Shown one piece after another: positions 17,949 through 27,592 of a stretch of DNA of 64,000 nt (its first letter is position 1; the number at the start of each line of letters is the position of its first letter). A model generated the notes under the pieces. That model was not told the origin of the DNA. It was given only the letters and a program-made list of their open reading frames with translations, and ran no database searches. This DNA is from Pseudaminobacter salicylatoxidans (GTDB lineage Bacteria; Pseudomonadota; Alphaproteobacteria; Rhizobiales; Rhizobiaceae). The stretch spans positions 246,497 to 310,496 of the forward strand of contig NZ_QGGG01000005.1 of NCBI RefSeq assembly GCF_003148475.1. Direction: 5' to 3'. Both the position numbers and the translations under genes were made by a program.

Positions 17949-20900
17949 ATGGCCGACCGCTCGCAGTCTTGGCTTTTGGCGCTTGCTTGCAGTACCGCTC
18001 TGGCCACAATGTCACCCGGCACGGCATTTGCTGATGGCGGCAACACAAGCGGTGCAGGTGGAGCCACAGGAGGCAGCGATACCGCAACCGGCTCAGGCGG
18101 CACCGGTGGCTATGCCGGTAGGTATCTGGGGGGCGGCGGTGGGGGCGCCGGACAAACTGGCGGGAATGGTGGTTCGGCTGGCGAAAACGCTCCAAACATT
18201 CCAGGGGGAGCGGGTGGAAGTATACCTGGACAAGCCGGTGGAGCCGGACAGACTGATCCCAATACTGGCAACGGTGCTGGCAGCGGCGGTGGCGGCGGCG
18301 CGCATAGCCATGTCGGTGGCATTCTGCCGGCCTCTGCGGTCACGGGAGGACGAGGCGGCAATGGCGGCACCGGCATCCACAGCGGCGACGGCGGAGGCGG
18401 AGGCGCCGGCGGCTGGGGGGCGGTGATCGTTGCATCCCCCGGAAGTCTCGGAACCCTCGCTACCAACGTCACCGGCGGCTCAGGCGGTGACGGTGGCAAC
18501 AGTCCGTCGTTTATCGGCGGCGGTGGGGGTTCCGGAGGCACTGGTCTTTATCTTGAGAGTTCGGGCGTCATCTCCGTTCAGGTGCAGGGCCACGTAACCG
18601 GCGGCGATGGCGGGGCGGGAGGCAACGGTGGAAGCTTTGCTAATTCCCCCCAACCCGCAGACGGTGACGGCGGAAGCGGGGGCGCAGGAATCCACATCGT
18701 CGGTGGTGCCGCACTCACGATCGACGGCGCGGTGAGCGGCGGCGATGGCGGCACCGGTGGCAATGCTTATAATCACGGGGCTGCAGGAGCGGGAGGCGCG
18801 GGCATCATCGGTCAGGGCCTGAACATCGTTATCGGTTCGACCGGTAATGTTGCCGGTGGTCGCGCCGATGGTGGTGCCGGCGCTCGAGCCAATGCCATCA
18901 CTTTCGTCGGCGGTTTAAACACACTGACCTTCGGCGCAGCCACGAGCAACCTCATCGGCAACATCGGCGTGACCGGCGGCAGTTCCCTGACACTGGAGCA
19001 GTCGGGTATCGATACGGTGGTCGGCAACGTCATTGCCGGCGACGGATCGCTGATCAAGTCGGGTAACGCCGTGATCACGCTTACCGGCAGCAATATCTAC
19101 ACCGGCACCACCACGGTCTCGGACGGCACGTTGGCGGGTGGTGCCGCCGGGGCGTTCTCCGCTGCGAGCGGCTTCACGGTTCTCGGCGGCGGCGTACTGG
19201 ATCTTGGCGGCTTCGACCAGACTGTTGCCTCCCTGTCGGGAGCCGGTCTCGTGACCAACGATGGCGGCGCGGATGCGATCCTGACGGTGGGAGGCGATAA
19301 TTCTTCGACTGTTTTCAGCGGTTCCCTCAAAGACGGCGCGACCAATGCGCTCGGCCTGACCAAGATCGGTACCGGCACATTGACGTTGTCCGGGGACAGT
19401 CTCTATTCCGGCCGCACGACCATCTCCGCCGGCACGCTCGAGATCGCTGGCCCCGGGGCGGGTTCACCTGATTCCGACTATCTCGTGGACGCGGGCGCCG
19501 CGCTCGAGATCGCCGACGCCGTCGTTGCCGAAATCGGCTCGTTGGCTGACGGAGCCCTCGGCGGCGGCAAGGTGACCATCGGCGCGACGAGCGACATGAC
19601 TATGCTTTCCGTCGGAAAGACTGGCGCTACGACCACCTTCAGCGGCCAGATCGGCGGGACCGGCTCCTTGGTGGTCGTCGATGGCTCGCTGACGCTGACC
19701 GGCGCGAGCGCTATCGGCGGCGACCTGATCGTTGAAGAGGACGCGACGGTAGCGATTGTGGGATCGAGTGCTTCCTTTTCCACGGGCGTTTCTGGCCTCG
19801 CGAGCGCAGGGGTGTTGGGAACGCTGAACATCTCAGGGGGCGCCGATTTCGACACCGATCTGCTCTTCATCGGTGGAGACTTAATCGCGGATGGGCTCGG
19901 GACGACTGTGACGGTCACCGATGGCCCGACTTTCATCGGCATCGCCAACACGGCTGCCACGCTGACGATAAGTGGCGGCGCGATCTTCGAAAGCGAAGGC
20001 GGCGCCATCATCGAGAATCCGATCGTTGGCGCAAGCGCTGTCGTAACGGGTGCCGGCTCGAAATGGAACGTGAGCAATGGGCTCGCGGTCGGCAATGCCA
20101 TTGCCGGTGGCACCGGCCTGCTGACAATCTCGGCAGGCGGCACCGTCAATGTCACCGGCGACACGTTCATTGCAGCGGATACGGCATCCACCGGGCTCGA
20201 CGCATCGTCGGTGGCAGTGACCGACCGGAACTCGTCGCTGGCGACTGTCGGGCTCGAAATCGGAGCCCAGATCGACAAGGCTGGCGAACTGAGCGTCACC
20301 GATGCCGGCATCGTGACGGCAACGGGGCCCGTCACCATTGGAGCGCTGGGCATCCTCAACATAGGCGGCGGCGCAACAGCCGGAACGTTCGTTGCGCCGT
20401 CAATCCAGAACGATGGCCGGATCATCGCCGATTTCACGGACACAGCCACGCTTGCCGCCAATATCGGCGGCATCGGCTCGTTCGCAAAAAGCGGTGCCGG
20501 GACGCTGATCCTCAATGGTAACAGCGCCGGCTTTTCGGGTGCCGCGACCGTTCATGGCGGCGTGCTCTCCGTGAATGGCACGCTCGGCGGAACGATGACC
20601 GTCCTGGCCGGCGGCGCGCTCGGTGGCTCCGGCACGGTGGGCGCGGGAGCGGGGTCGCTGGTGACGGTTGCCTCGGGCGGGCGGCTGGCGCCGGGCAATT
20701 CGATCGGCACGCTGACGGTTGCCGGGAACCTGCTTTTACATCCGGGCTCGATTTACGAGGTCGAGATCGCCGGCAATGGCGGCTCCGACCGCGTCGCCGC
20801 CAGCGGCACGGCAACCGTCACCGGAAGCCATGTCGCGGTCATCGCCCTCGACCCGGAGACCAGCTACCGGACCGGCCAGACCTACACGATCCTGACCGCC

Positions 20901-22166
20901 GCCGGCGGCGTTTCCGGCAGCTTCGCGGATGCGCTCACGCAGTCCGCCTTCCTCGACCTGCAGCTCGACGGTCAGGCCAACGCCGTCGACCTGACCATCA
21001 AGGTCAAGGATCTGACCCCCGATCCGCTATTCGGCAGCGTGGCGGAAACACCCAACCAGATCGCCACCGCCGGTGGGCTCGACGAGCTGCGGCAGAGCGG
21101 CCCGCAACTTGCCCTCTACAATGCCCTGCTGATGCTCGATGCCAGGCAGGCCCGCGCCGCCTTCGACCGGCTTTCGGGCGAGATTCACGCCTCGGCCAGA
21201 GGCGTCCTGCTCGATGACAGCCGCTTCCTGCGCGATGCGGTGACGGACCGCCTGCGCGCCGCCTTCGAGGGCGTCGGCGCCGCCACCCTGCCGGTGATGG
21301 CCTATGGCGAGAACGGGCCGCAACTGGCCCCGGCCGGCACCGAACGCCTGGCCGCCTGGGGCAATGCCTTCGGCTCCTGGGGCAAGGCGGACGGCGACGG
21401 CAATGCGGCAGGCCTCGACCACGACACCGGCGGCCTCCTGATGGGGGTCGACGGGCTGGCCTTCGAGACCTGGCGGCTCGGCATCGTGGCCGGCTACAGC
21501 CATGCCGGCTTCGACGCCAGCGAACGGGCGGCGTCAGGCTCCAGCGACAATTATCACCTTGGGGCCTATGCCGGCACCAGTTGGGGCAAGCTCGGCTTCC
21601 GCTCCGGCCTTGCCTATACATGGCACGACGTAGAGACAGCTCGATCGGTCGCCTTGCCCGGCTTCGCCGACAGGCTGAGCGCCGACTATGATGCCGGCAG
21701 CTTCCAGGCCTTCGGCGAGCTTGGCTATCGCATCGACACACAGGCGGTGTCGTTCGAACCGTTCGCCAGCCTTGCCTATGTCAAGCTGCGCACCGCAGCC
21801 TTCAGCGAAGACGGCGGCGCGGCCGCGCTGTACGGCGCCAGCCAGACGACGGACGCGACCTTCACCACGCTCGGCATCCGGGCGCAGGCCGATGTCGCGC
21901 TCGGCGCCGTGCCGGCAACGGCGCGCGCCATGCTGGGCTTGCGTCATGCCTTCGGCGCTGTCACGCCAGAGGCGGGGTTGGCCTTTGCCGGTGGCAACGC
22001 GTTCACCATCGCCGGCACGCCGATCGCCCGCAATGCCGCCGTCATCGAGGCCGGGCTCGACATCGCCGTCGCGCCGTCGGCGACGCTCGGCCTGTCCTAT
22101 CGCGGCCAGCTCGCCAGCCGGACCAGCGACAACGGCTTCAAGGTCGACCTGAACGTCAGGTTCTGA
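17949..22166 (+). CDS. Autotransporter with PATR repeats and C-terminal beta-barrel
   Basis: 1405 residues. Signal peptide ends about residue 28 (LATMSPGTAFA). Residues 30-300 are extremely glycine-rich (runs such as GAGGAGGTGGAGG-like patterns, GGGGGSGGTGLYLESSG). Several passenger-associated repeats follow, e.g. ITLTGSNIYTGTTTVSDGTL, GTLTLSGDSLYSGRTTISAG and GTLILNGNSAGFSGAATVHG. The autotransporter barrel starts near residue 1130 (LAAWGNAFGSWGKADGDG) and ends in VDLNVRF with the final Phe required for outer-membrane assembly. Start chosen for its signal peptide and GGGGGG upstream. Its native upstream region is cut by the IS3 element, so expression may be altered. Probably a surface adhesin or similar; function not known. 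Confidence 0.88.
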   Translation: MADRSQSWLLALACSTALATMSPGTAFADGGNTSGAGGATGGSDTATGSGGTGGYAGRYLGGGGGGAGQTGGNGGSAGENAPNIPGGAGGSIPGQAGGAGQTDPNTGNGAGSGGGGGAHSHVGGILPASAVTGGRGGNGGTGIHSGDGGGGGAGGWGAVIVASPGSLGTLATNVTGGSGGDGGNSPSFIGGGGGSGGTGLYLESSGVISVQVQGHVTGGDGGAGGNGGSFANSPQPADGDGGSGGAGIHIVGGAALTIDGAVSGGDGGTGGNAYNHGAAGAGGAGIIGQGLNIVIGSTGNVAGGRADGGAGARANAITFVGGLNTLTFGAATSNLIGNIGVTGGSSLTLEQSGIDTVVGNVIAGDGSLIKSGNAVITLTGSNIYTGTTTVSDGTLAGGAAGAFSAASGFTVLGGGVLDLGGFDQTVASLSGAGLVTNDGGADAILTVGGDNSSTVFSGSLKDGATNALGLTKIGTGTLTLSGDSLYSGRTTISAGTLEIAGPGAGSPDSDYLVDAGAALEIADAVVAEIGSLADGALGGGKVTIGATSDMTMLSVGKTGATTTFSGQIGGTGSLVVVDGSLTLTGASAIGGDLIVEEDATVAIVGSSASFSTGVSGLASAGVLGTLNISGGADFDTDLLFIGGDLIADGLGTTVTVTDGPTFIGIANTAATLTISGGAIFESEGGAIIENPIVGASAVVTGAGSKWNVSNGLAVGNAIAGGTGLLTISAGGTVNVTGDTFIAADTASTGLDASSVAVTDRNSSLATVGLEIGAQIDKAGELSVTDAGIVTATGPVTIGALGILNIGGGATAGTFVAPSIQNDGRIIADFTDTATLAANIGGIGSFAKSGAGTLILNGNSAGFSGAATVHGGVLSVNGTLGGTMTVLAGGALGGSGTVGAGAGSLVTVASGGRLAPGNSIGTLTVAGNLLLHPGSIYEVEIAGNGGSDRVAASGTATVTGSHVAVIALDPETSYRTGQTYTILTAAGGVSGSFADALTQSAFLDLQLDGQANAVDLTIKVKDLTPDPLFGSVAETPNQIATAGGLDELRQSGPQLALYNALLMLDARQARAAFDRLSGEIHASARGVLLDDSRFLRDAVTDRLRAAFEGVGAATLPVMAYGENGPQLAPAGTERLAAWGNAFGSWGKADGDGNAAGLDHDTGGLLMGVDGLAFETWRLGIVAGYSHAGFDASERAASGSSDNYHLGAYAGTSWGKLGFRSGLAYTWHDVETARSVALPGFADRLSADYDAGSFQAFGELGYRIDTQAVSFEPFASLAYVKLRTAAFSEDGGAAALYGASQTTDATFTTLGIRAQADVALGAVPATARAMLGLRHAFGAVTPEAGLAFAGGNAFTIAGTPIARNAAVIEAGLDIAVAPSATLGLSYRGQLASRTSDNGFKVDLNVRF

Positions 22167-22320
22167 GGAGATCGGACCAACGAGGCATCGCTCGCACCGG
22201 GAAACCACGGCGCGGACGCATGGGCGCGAGGCCAGTTCTGCGCCCGCGTCGGCCAGCGCGTTCGCGATCAGATCGAAACTGCTCAGCAATACCGCTTGTG
22301 AAACACGATCGCAGGTCGTT

Positions 22321-23364
22321 TCAGGCCAGACGCCCCGCCGAAGTCGCAAGACATCTCCCGATGGCGTCAGCAAGAGCTTCAACCTCTGTTTCCAGGGTCG
22401 CTTGCGAGGTCACAACACGGACGGCAATACGTCCGTCTGGCTGCACGGCCAGATAGTGAAGAAAGCCCATTTCGCTGAGCCTCACGCTCTGGCCGGCGCT
22501 CATCTCGACGAAAATCATGTTCGCTTCAACGGGATAAAGTGGCTGGATACCTTTCGCCCGCAATAACCTGTCAAGAAGGGCGGCCATCATGTTTCCATGA
22601 CGTGCTGAGCGCAGCCAGAAATCGTCTTCCAGCCAGGCGGAGATCTGGGCCGAAAGGAACCACATGCGCGCGCCGAGATGGCCCGAGCGCTTCATCATCC
22701 TGCGGAATTCTTTTGCGTCTTCAGGGGAAAAGAAGATGACCGCTTCGGCCCCGATCGCACCACCCTTGGTCGCCCCGAGACACAGCACGTCCACCCCCGC
22801 CTGCCAGGACAGCTCAGCCGGTGTGGCGCCGGTGAAAGCGAGGGCGTTGGCGAAGCGAGTGCCATCCATATGTACCCTTACCCCGGCGGCTCGGGCCTTT
22901 TGCGTGAGGGAGACGATTTCCTCGGGACGGTAGGCCAGCCCGGTCTCCGTGCTCTGGCTCAGCGAGAGCACGGTCGGCCTGCCGCGATGCACATCCCCGC
23001 TGTCGGTCAGAGGTGGGAGGCTCTCCGGCACCAGTTTGCCCATATTGCCAGAAATGGGACGAAGCCGCGCCTGGGAATGAAATTCCACGGCGCCGCATTC
23101 ATCGGCGAATATATGTGAGCTTTCGCTGCAAACCACTTCACCGAAGCTGCCCGAAAGCTGCGCAATGGCCAGGGCATTGGCCGCCGTGCCGGTGAAGACG
23201 GGAAAATAATCCACCTCGCGCTCGAAGATCCTGCTGAGCCGGGCCTTGGTGGCGGCGGATATTTCGTCCTCGGCGTAGGCGGATTCTCCGACGGCAAGAG
23301 AGTTTTGAAGCCGGGCGAGCACCTCCGGGGCAGGGGGGCAGGTATTGTCTGAACGGAAGTCCAT
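22321..23364 (-). CDS. ltaE: Low-specificity threonine aldolase family protein
   Basis: 347 residues, PLP-dependent beta-eliminating lyase fold. Marks include the opening DFRSDNTCPP, the early FTGTAANALAI, HMDGTRFANA with the cofactor-contacting Asp, and the Schiff-base Lys in CLGATKGGAIGAEAV. The family splits L-threonine or other beta-hydroxy amino acids to glycine and an aldehyde. The start shares one base with the stop of the upstream deacylase gene (TGATG), so it is the last gene of a GntR-binding protein-deacylase-aldolase operon. The true substrate may be a different beta-hydroxy amino acid released by the deacylase. Confidence 0.85.
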   Translation of the reverse strand: MDFRSDNTCPPAPEVLARLQNSLAVGESAYAEDEISAATKARLSRIFEREVDYFPVFTGTAANALAIAQLSGSFGEVVCSESSHIFADECGAVEFHSQARLRPISGNMGKLVPESLPPLTDSGDVHRGRPTVLSLSQSTETGLAYRPEEIVSLTQKARAAGVRVHMDGTRFANALAFTGATPAELSWQAGVDVLCLGATKGGAIGAEAVIFFSPEDAKEFRRMMKRSGHLGARMWFLSAQISAWLEDDFWLRSARHGNMMAALLDRLLRAKGIQPLYPVEANMIFVEMSAGQSVRLSEMGFLHYLAVQPDGRIAVRVVTSQATLETEVEALADAIGRCLATSAGRLA

Positions 23365-24398
23365 CAAGGCATCGATTCCATCATTTCGAGAATCTCTTCG
23401 CGCCTCGTCTCGCCCAGCAACTGGAACAGACAATCGCCCTGCTCGCTACGGCCCATCGAACGAATGACTGCAACGGTTCCTTCGGCCTTGAAGCGAATCT
23501 CTACCGGAGGATCCATCGGCAATTCCGGGCGATGCAGGTAGCCCGCGAGTTGTCCCGCTTCCACGGTCTCGCCCAGGCGGGCGAGCGGTTCGAAAACGCC
23601 CTCCTGCGGCGCATAGATGAAATGTTCCTGACTGTTGAAAACGAAGCGCGTGCGGATGTCGGCGCGCCATTTCTCTTCCATTTCCAAAATATCCAGATGA
23701 TCAAGCAGGCGGTAGATACAGCGCTCAGCCACGTCGAGCGCACCATGGTCGAGCCTCCCGCCGCCGCCGAATTCTCCCGAAAGGTGCATTACGCGTTTGC
23801 GAACCGCGGCCCGTCCGGCAACCGGTCCCTCCGGACAGCCAGCCTGCGCCCAGGACAGCGGGGCGTTCATCGCCTCAAGGGCGGCGAAAGTCCTTTGCGC
23901 CATCGACCTGTCCGTTCCGAGGTCTGCATAGGAACAGGGGATGTGGTCGAGGGAACTTCCCCCGGAATGCAGGTCCAGGAAGACGTCACAGCGGGCAAGC
24001 AGTTCTTCGGTGATGAAGGCTGCGATCTGGCCCGTCGGCGTATCCGCAAAGCGGTCGCCGAAGGACCGGTTCAGATTGCCGTTATCGAGCGGCGAGGTAC
24101 GCCGGCCTGCCTTTACCGCAGGCTGGTTGGCAGCTGGCAACACCAGAATTCGGCCCCGGATGCGGCTGACGTCGAGAGTGCGGATCAGCCGGGTCAGGGC
24201 AAGCTGTCCCTCGTATTCGTCCCCATGCGAGCCTGCCATGAGAAGAATGGTCGGGCCGCTGCCGTTGGCGAAAACCGCGAAGGGCAGCGCGATCGTCCCG
24301 TAGGCGGAACGATGCACCGAATGCTCGACCCGAATGAACCCAACCTGCCGACCCGGGGCTTCCAGGTCGACCTCGGTCCAGACCGTTGACAATGACAT
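23364..24398 (-). CDS. Succinylglutamate desuccinylase/aspartoacylase-family deacylase
   Basis: 344 residues, zinc carboxypeptidase-like fold. The zinc motif GSHGDEYEGQ is near residue 65, the NRSF segment with the substrate-binding Arg follows (NGNLNRSFGDRFAD), and the third zinc ligand lies in FLDLHSGGSS. The C-terminal half is the usual lid (ETVEAGQLAGYLHRPE). Members remove N-acyl groups from amino acids (AspA, AstE, DoeB). An in-frame TTG at 24431 is less likely. Placed between a peptide-type binding protein and threonine aldolase, it probably deacylates an imported N-acyl amino acid. Confidence 0.82.
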   Translation of the reverse strand: MSLSTVWTEVDLEAPGRQVGFIRVEHSVHRSAYGTIALPFAVFANGSGPTILLMAGSHGDEYEGQLALTRLIRTLDVSRIRGRILVLPAANQPAVKAGRRTSPLDNGNLNRSFGDRFADTPTGQIAAFITEELLARCDVFLDLHSGGSSLDHIPCSYADLGTDRSMAQRTFAALEAMNAPLSWAQAGCPEGPVAGRAAVRKRVMHLSGEFGGGGRLDHGALDVAERCIYRLLDHLDILEMEEKWRADIRTRFVFNSQEHFIYAPQEGVFEPLARLGETVEAGQLAGYLHRPELPMDPPVEIRFKAEGTVAVIRSMGRSEQGDCLFQLLGETRREEILEMMESMP

Positions 24399-24453
24399 GT
24401 GACTTCTCTGTTGAAGGAGGATGTTGGCCAAGCTGCGTTATCGACGGGTAGCT

Positions 24454-25992
24454 CTATTCCTCGATCCAGACACGCTCGATGATGCGATCACCGGACAGGT
24501 CGGCAACACCGCTGGGCTCGAAGCCTTTGACGCGGGCCGACTTCGCATCGAGAAAATCAGCGAAGACCGGAATCACGCTTGGGCCTTCATCATGGAGGAT
24601 GGCCTGCAACTCGCCATAGATTTCCTTGCGCTTGTCGAAGTCCAGCGTGGCCTTGCCTTCGGCCAGGAGCGTGTCGAAGCGCGAATTGGACCAGTAGCTC
24701 TCGTTCCAGGCCGAGTCCGTGCCGTATATCAGCGATAACGTCTGGTCGATCGGACGATTCAGCCAACTGGATACCGCCAGCGGCTTCTTCATCCAGGTAT
24801 CAGTCCAGTAGCCATCCGGGGGACGCCGGATCACGTTCAGGTTGATTCCCGCGGCACCGGCCTTGCTCTGATAGACCTCGGAAAGACTGACAGCCTCGGG
24901 CAGAGCTGCCTCCGACGTATAAAGCTCGATCGACAGCGACTCGAGCCCGGCTTCCTTGAGATGGAACCTGGCGCGGTCAGGATCGAAGCTCCGCTGTTCC
25001 AGCGCGCTGTTGTAATACGGATTGTCTGGCGAGATCGGATGATCGTTGCCCAGCGAGCCGAGCCCTTTCATGACCACGTCGAGCATTGCCTGCCGGTCAC
25101 AGCCATATTTCAGCGCCTGGCGAATATGGTTGTTGCTGGTGGGCTCGGCGTTGAATGCGCATATGAACGTCCAGTGCACCGCCCCGGGTGAGCGGACGAG
25201 TTCCACCGATTTGTTACGCTCGAGGAGGCCCGCGACCTTCCGATCGACCTGGTTGATCACATCCGCGGTTCCGCTCTGAAGGCCGGAGAGCCGGGCGGCG
25301 GCGTCATTGACGACTGTAAGGACAACCCGGTCGACATGGGCGCGATCCGTTTTCCAATAGTTCGGATTGCGGTTCAGCGTCGCCCGGATACCCGGCTGGA
25401 ACTCTTCCAGAATGTAGCCGCCGGTGCCCGTCAGGTTTTCCCAGTCCTTGAAATCGGCTGGCACGATCATTGCGTGATAATCTGAGAAGGTCCGCATGAA
25501 TTCCGCATTGGGGCTTTCCAGCCTCAGGGTGACCTCATGCGGTCCGGTGGCCGTGATCTCGACGATGGCGTTGAAAAGGGAAGCCGCTCCCGAGGTCGTG
25601 TCCGTGCCGCGGTGGAGGTTGATCGAATAGACCACGTCCTCCGCGTCGAGCGATTTGCCGTTGTGAAATGAAATTCCCTCGCGGATCTTGAGAACCCAGG
25701 TGATTGCATCGGAGCTATCCCAGCTTTCGGCAAGCTCAGGGATCAGGCTCCCGTCGGGAAGGATTTCGACGAGCTGGTTGCAAACCGCCACGCCGATAAC
25801 CCGCTGCACCTGTTGAGTGAAAGCTCGCGGATCGAGCGAATTGTCAGAGCTGCCGCCAGCCATTGCCAGACGAAACTCCGAGCCCTTCCGGGGCGTACTG
25901 GCCCGAGCCATGCCCAATGGCAGAAGCAGCCCAGCGGCGGCGCCGGTAGCCAGGAAGTTGCGTCTGGTAAGTGCAGGCTGATAGATGGGCAT
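24454..25992 (-). CDS. ABC transporter substrate-binding protein (family 5, peptide type), Tat-exported
   Basis: 512 residues. The N-terminus has a twin-arginine signal (LTRRNFLATGAAAGLLLPLG). The mature part is an SBP_bac_5 protein with AESWDSSDAITWVLKIREG, the conserved FHNGKSLDAEDVVYSI stretch near residue 110 and the late IYGELQAILHDEGPSVIPVF. Such proteins bind peptides, opines or similar. No permease or ATPase gene is nearby, so this is an orphan that must pair with a transporter coded elsewhere. Its start lies 11 bases after the GntR gene, in one operon. Confidence 0.88.
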   Translation of the reverse strand: MPIYQPALTRRNFLATGAAAGLLLPLGMARASTPRKGSEFRLAMAGGSSDNSLDPRAFTQQVQRVIGVAVCNQLVEILPDGSLIPELAESWDSSDAITWVLKIREGISFHNGKSLDAEDVVYSINLHRGTDTTSGAASLFNAIVEITATGPHEVTLRLESPNAEFMRTFSDYHAMIVPADFKDWENLTGTGGYILEEFQPGIRATLNRNPNYWKTDRAHVDRVVLTVVNDAAARLSGLQSGTADVINQVDRKVAGLLERNKSVELVRSPGAVHWTFICAFNAEPTSNNHIRQALKYGCDRQAMLDVVMKGLGSLGNDHPISPDNPYYNSALEQRSFDPDRARFHLKEAGLESLSIELYTSEAALPEAVSLSEVYQSKAGAAGINLNVIRRPPDGYWTDTWMKKPLAVSSWLNRPIDQTLSLIYGTDSAWNESYWSNSRFDTLLAEGKATLDFDKRKEIYGELQAILHDEGPSVIPVFADFLDAKSARVKGFEPSGVADLSGDRIIERVWIEE

Positions 25993-26003
25993 GCTATGAC
26001 TTC

Positions 26004-26675
26004 CTATTCCTGATCTTGTTGGACTGACTTGTTCTGGAGATCCCGCATGTCGTCATGCAGGCTCCGGTAGGTATGGGACCGAACCGCGAGCGCTGCGGCT
26101 TCTTCGTTCCCCGCGAGGATCGCTTCGAAGATTGGCTTGTGCCAGTCGATAAGGTTTATCCGCCGCGGCCAGTTCTTCTCGGACCAGCGATAAAGCCATT
26201 CTGTTCGCCCGGAGATGCTCTCATACTGCCGGATCAGAAGATCGTTGCCGCTTGTCCGGACGATGCCGGCGTGGAAGGCCAGATCGGCGCGAAGGCGTTC
26301 TTCCGCCGTTCCGTCGGCCTCTGATGCGATGAGGTGCTCATAAGAGGAAAGCAACTGCGCCTTCGCAGGCTCATCCAGATGTCTGGCAAGAAGACGCGCG
26401 GAGAGTTCCTCAAGGGCGCCACGGACTTCATAGGTTTCCCTCAGGACATTGTCGTCCACCGCCTGCACGGCCCAGCCGGCATAAGGCCTGCGCACGACCA
26501 GGTTCTCCGCAGTCAACGCGGCAAGGGCAGCGCGGACCGTGCCGCGGCCGACCTCCATGTTGGCGCATAGTTCCTGTTCGGTGAGGCGCTGATTTGGGTG
26601 CAATACGGCACCAATGATCATCCGGCGCAGCTGCTGAACGGCACGATCCACGAGACTGAGCTTTTCAAGTTTCAT
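26004..26675 (-). CDS. GntR-family transcriptional regulator (FCD type)
   Basis: 223 residues. Winged HTH at the N-terminus (AVQQLRRMIIGAVLHPNQRL, then VGRGTVRAALAALTAENLV) and an all-helical FCD ligand domain (YEVRGALEELSARLLARHL; DLAFHAGIVRTSGNDLL; HKPIFEAILAGNEEAA) with the metal-binding Asp/His pattern. Start at 26675 is set by CAGGAAG six bases upstream. It heads the operon and an inverted-repeat cluster of ACAAT/ATTGT half-sites lies 20-45 bases before it, so autoregulation is likely. Confidence 0.88.
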   Translation of the reverse strand: MKLEKLSLVDRAVQQLRRMIIGAVLHPNQRLTEQELCANMEVGRGTVRAALAALTAENLVVRRPYAGWAVQAVDDNVLRETYEVRGALEELSARLLARHLDEPAKAQLLSSYEHLIASEADGTAEERLRADLAFHAGIVRTSGNDLLIRQYESISGRTEWLYRWSEKNWPRRINLIDWHKPIFEAILAGNEEAAALAVRSHTYRSLHDDMRDLQNKSVQQDQE

Positions 26676-26694
26676 TATCATCTTCCTGTGATGT

Positions 26695-26722
26695 ACAATT
26701 GCCGATTGTCGACAATTGTCAA
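26695..26722. promoter_or_regulatory. Candidate GntR operator overlapping a -35 box
   Basis: A perfect 12-bp palindrome ATTGTCGACAAT (26705-26716) is flanked by further ACAAT (26695) and ATTGT (26715) half-sites. Read on the minus strand, TTGACA at 26722-26717 would be the -35 of the GntR operon, so bound regulator would block it. The -10 is weak (TGTACA). Confidence 0.55.
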
Positions 26723-26957
26723 TATGAACTTTGCATCCTGGCCTAAAAGAATTAGCTCGACGCGGTTCCGGAGAGCTTCGACCGAACCGGTAACCGGGCG
26801 TCGCCGACCGGAGCGCACCATTGCGGCGCATCCGGCGCAAGCGGGGCACCTCGTGAGCGAGACCTTGTCGAAATCCTTCGGTCCTCCTCCAGGCCAAGCC
26901 GGGTGGGAGGGCTGGCGAGGCGATTGCGCACGGCAGTGCCGTGTCCTCCTGAATCGA

Positions 26958-27584
26958 TCAGCTTGTTTTGCCGATCCTGGCTTTCACGAAGACGTCGTAA
27001 CGGATGCTCTTCCCCAGGATCTGATGGGACGGCTTGGGGAGTTCTGGCATCGGTTCCGCACGCATGGGCCATTTAAGCACCACGCGGTTGCGCGCAGTCT
27101 CCAGGGCGACCTGCATCAATTGCGAGGCGTCGGGATCCGTGCCGACGATTTCGCGGATCAGCCGCATCTCCTTTTTCACAAGGGCCGTATTGCCGCTCGG
27201 CGGATGCATAGGATCGACCAACACCACCTGCGGGTTCAATTGCGGCAGCAGGGCGCATGAGTCACCATGGATCAGCGTCATCCGCGCAACCGTTTCGGCG
27301 TACCGCCCGCCCTGTTGTCGGGCGCGATCGAGCCCTTCGGCAAGGAGGCTATGCATCGTCATGGAGCGCTCGACGAGGGTGACGCGCGCACCAAGCGACG
27401 CCAGGAAAAACGCGTCTCGGCCGAGGCCCGCGGTCGCGTCCACGATTTCCGGCGTGACGCCGCGCGAAAACCCTGCGGCTTTCGCCAGCGCCTGTCCACG
27501 CCCCTCGCCGGAGCGAAAACGGTGGCCGACCGCGCCGCCGACGAAATCGACGATCAGGGATGTTGTGTCGATGTTTTGCGCCAT
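26958..27584 (-). CDS. rsmJ: 16S rRNA m2G1516 methyltransferase RsmJ
   Basis: 208 residues, class I SAM methyltransferase. The family signatures are IVDATAGLGRDAFFLASLG (SAM motif I), LVERSMTMHSLL, and VVLVDPMHPP followed by ALVKKEMRLI. RsmJ methylates guanine 1516 of 16S rRNA. It is shorter than the E. coli protein (about 250), lacking part of the N-terminus. The rluA-like gene ends nine bases upstream of its start on the same strand, so the two RNA-modification genes form a pair. Confidence 0.85.
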   Translation of the reverse strand: MAQNIDTTSLIVDFVGGAVGHRFRSGEGRGQALAKAAGFSRGVTPEIVDATAGLGRDAFFLASLGARVTLVERSMTMHSLLAEGLDRARQQGGRYAETVARMTLIHGDSCALLPQLNPQVVLVDPMHPPSGNTALVKKEMRLIREIVGTDPDASQLMQVALETARNRVVLKWPMRAEPMPELPKPSHQILGKSIRYDVFVKARIGKTS

Positions 27585-27592
27585 CGTTGCTC

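Noticed and set aside
18000..18900. Short repeated units suggestive of a CRISPR or tandem-repeat array
   Set aside because: They are glycine codons of the autotransporter passenger; spacing and sequence are irregular and there is no repeat-spacer pattern.
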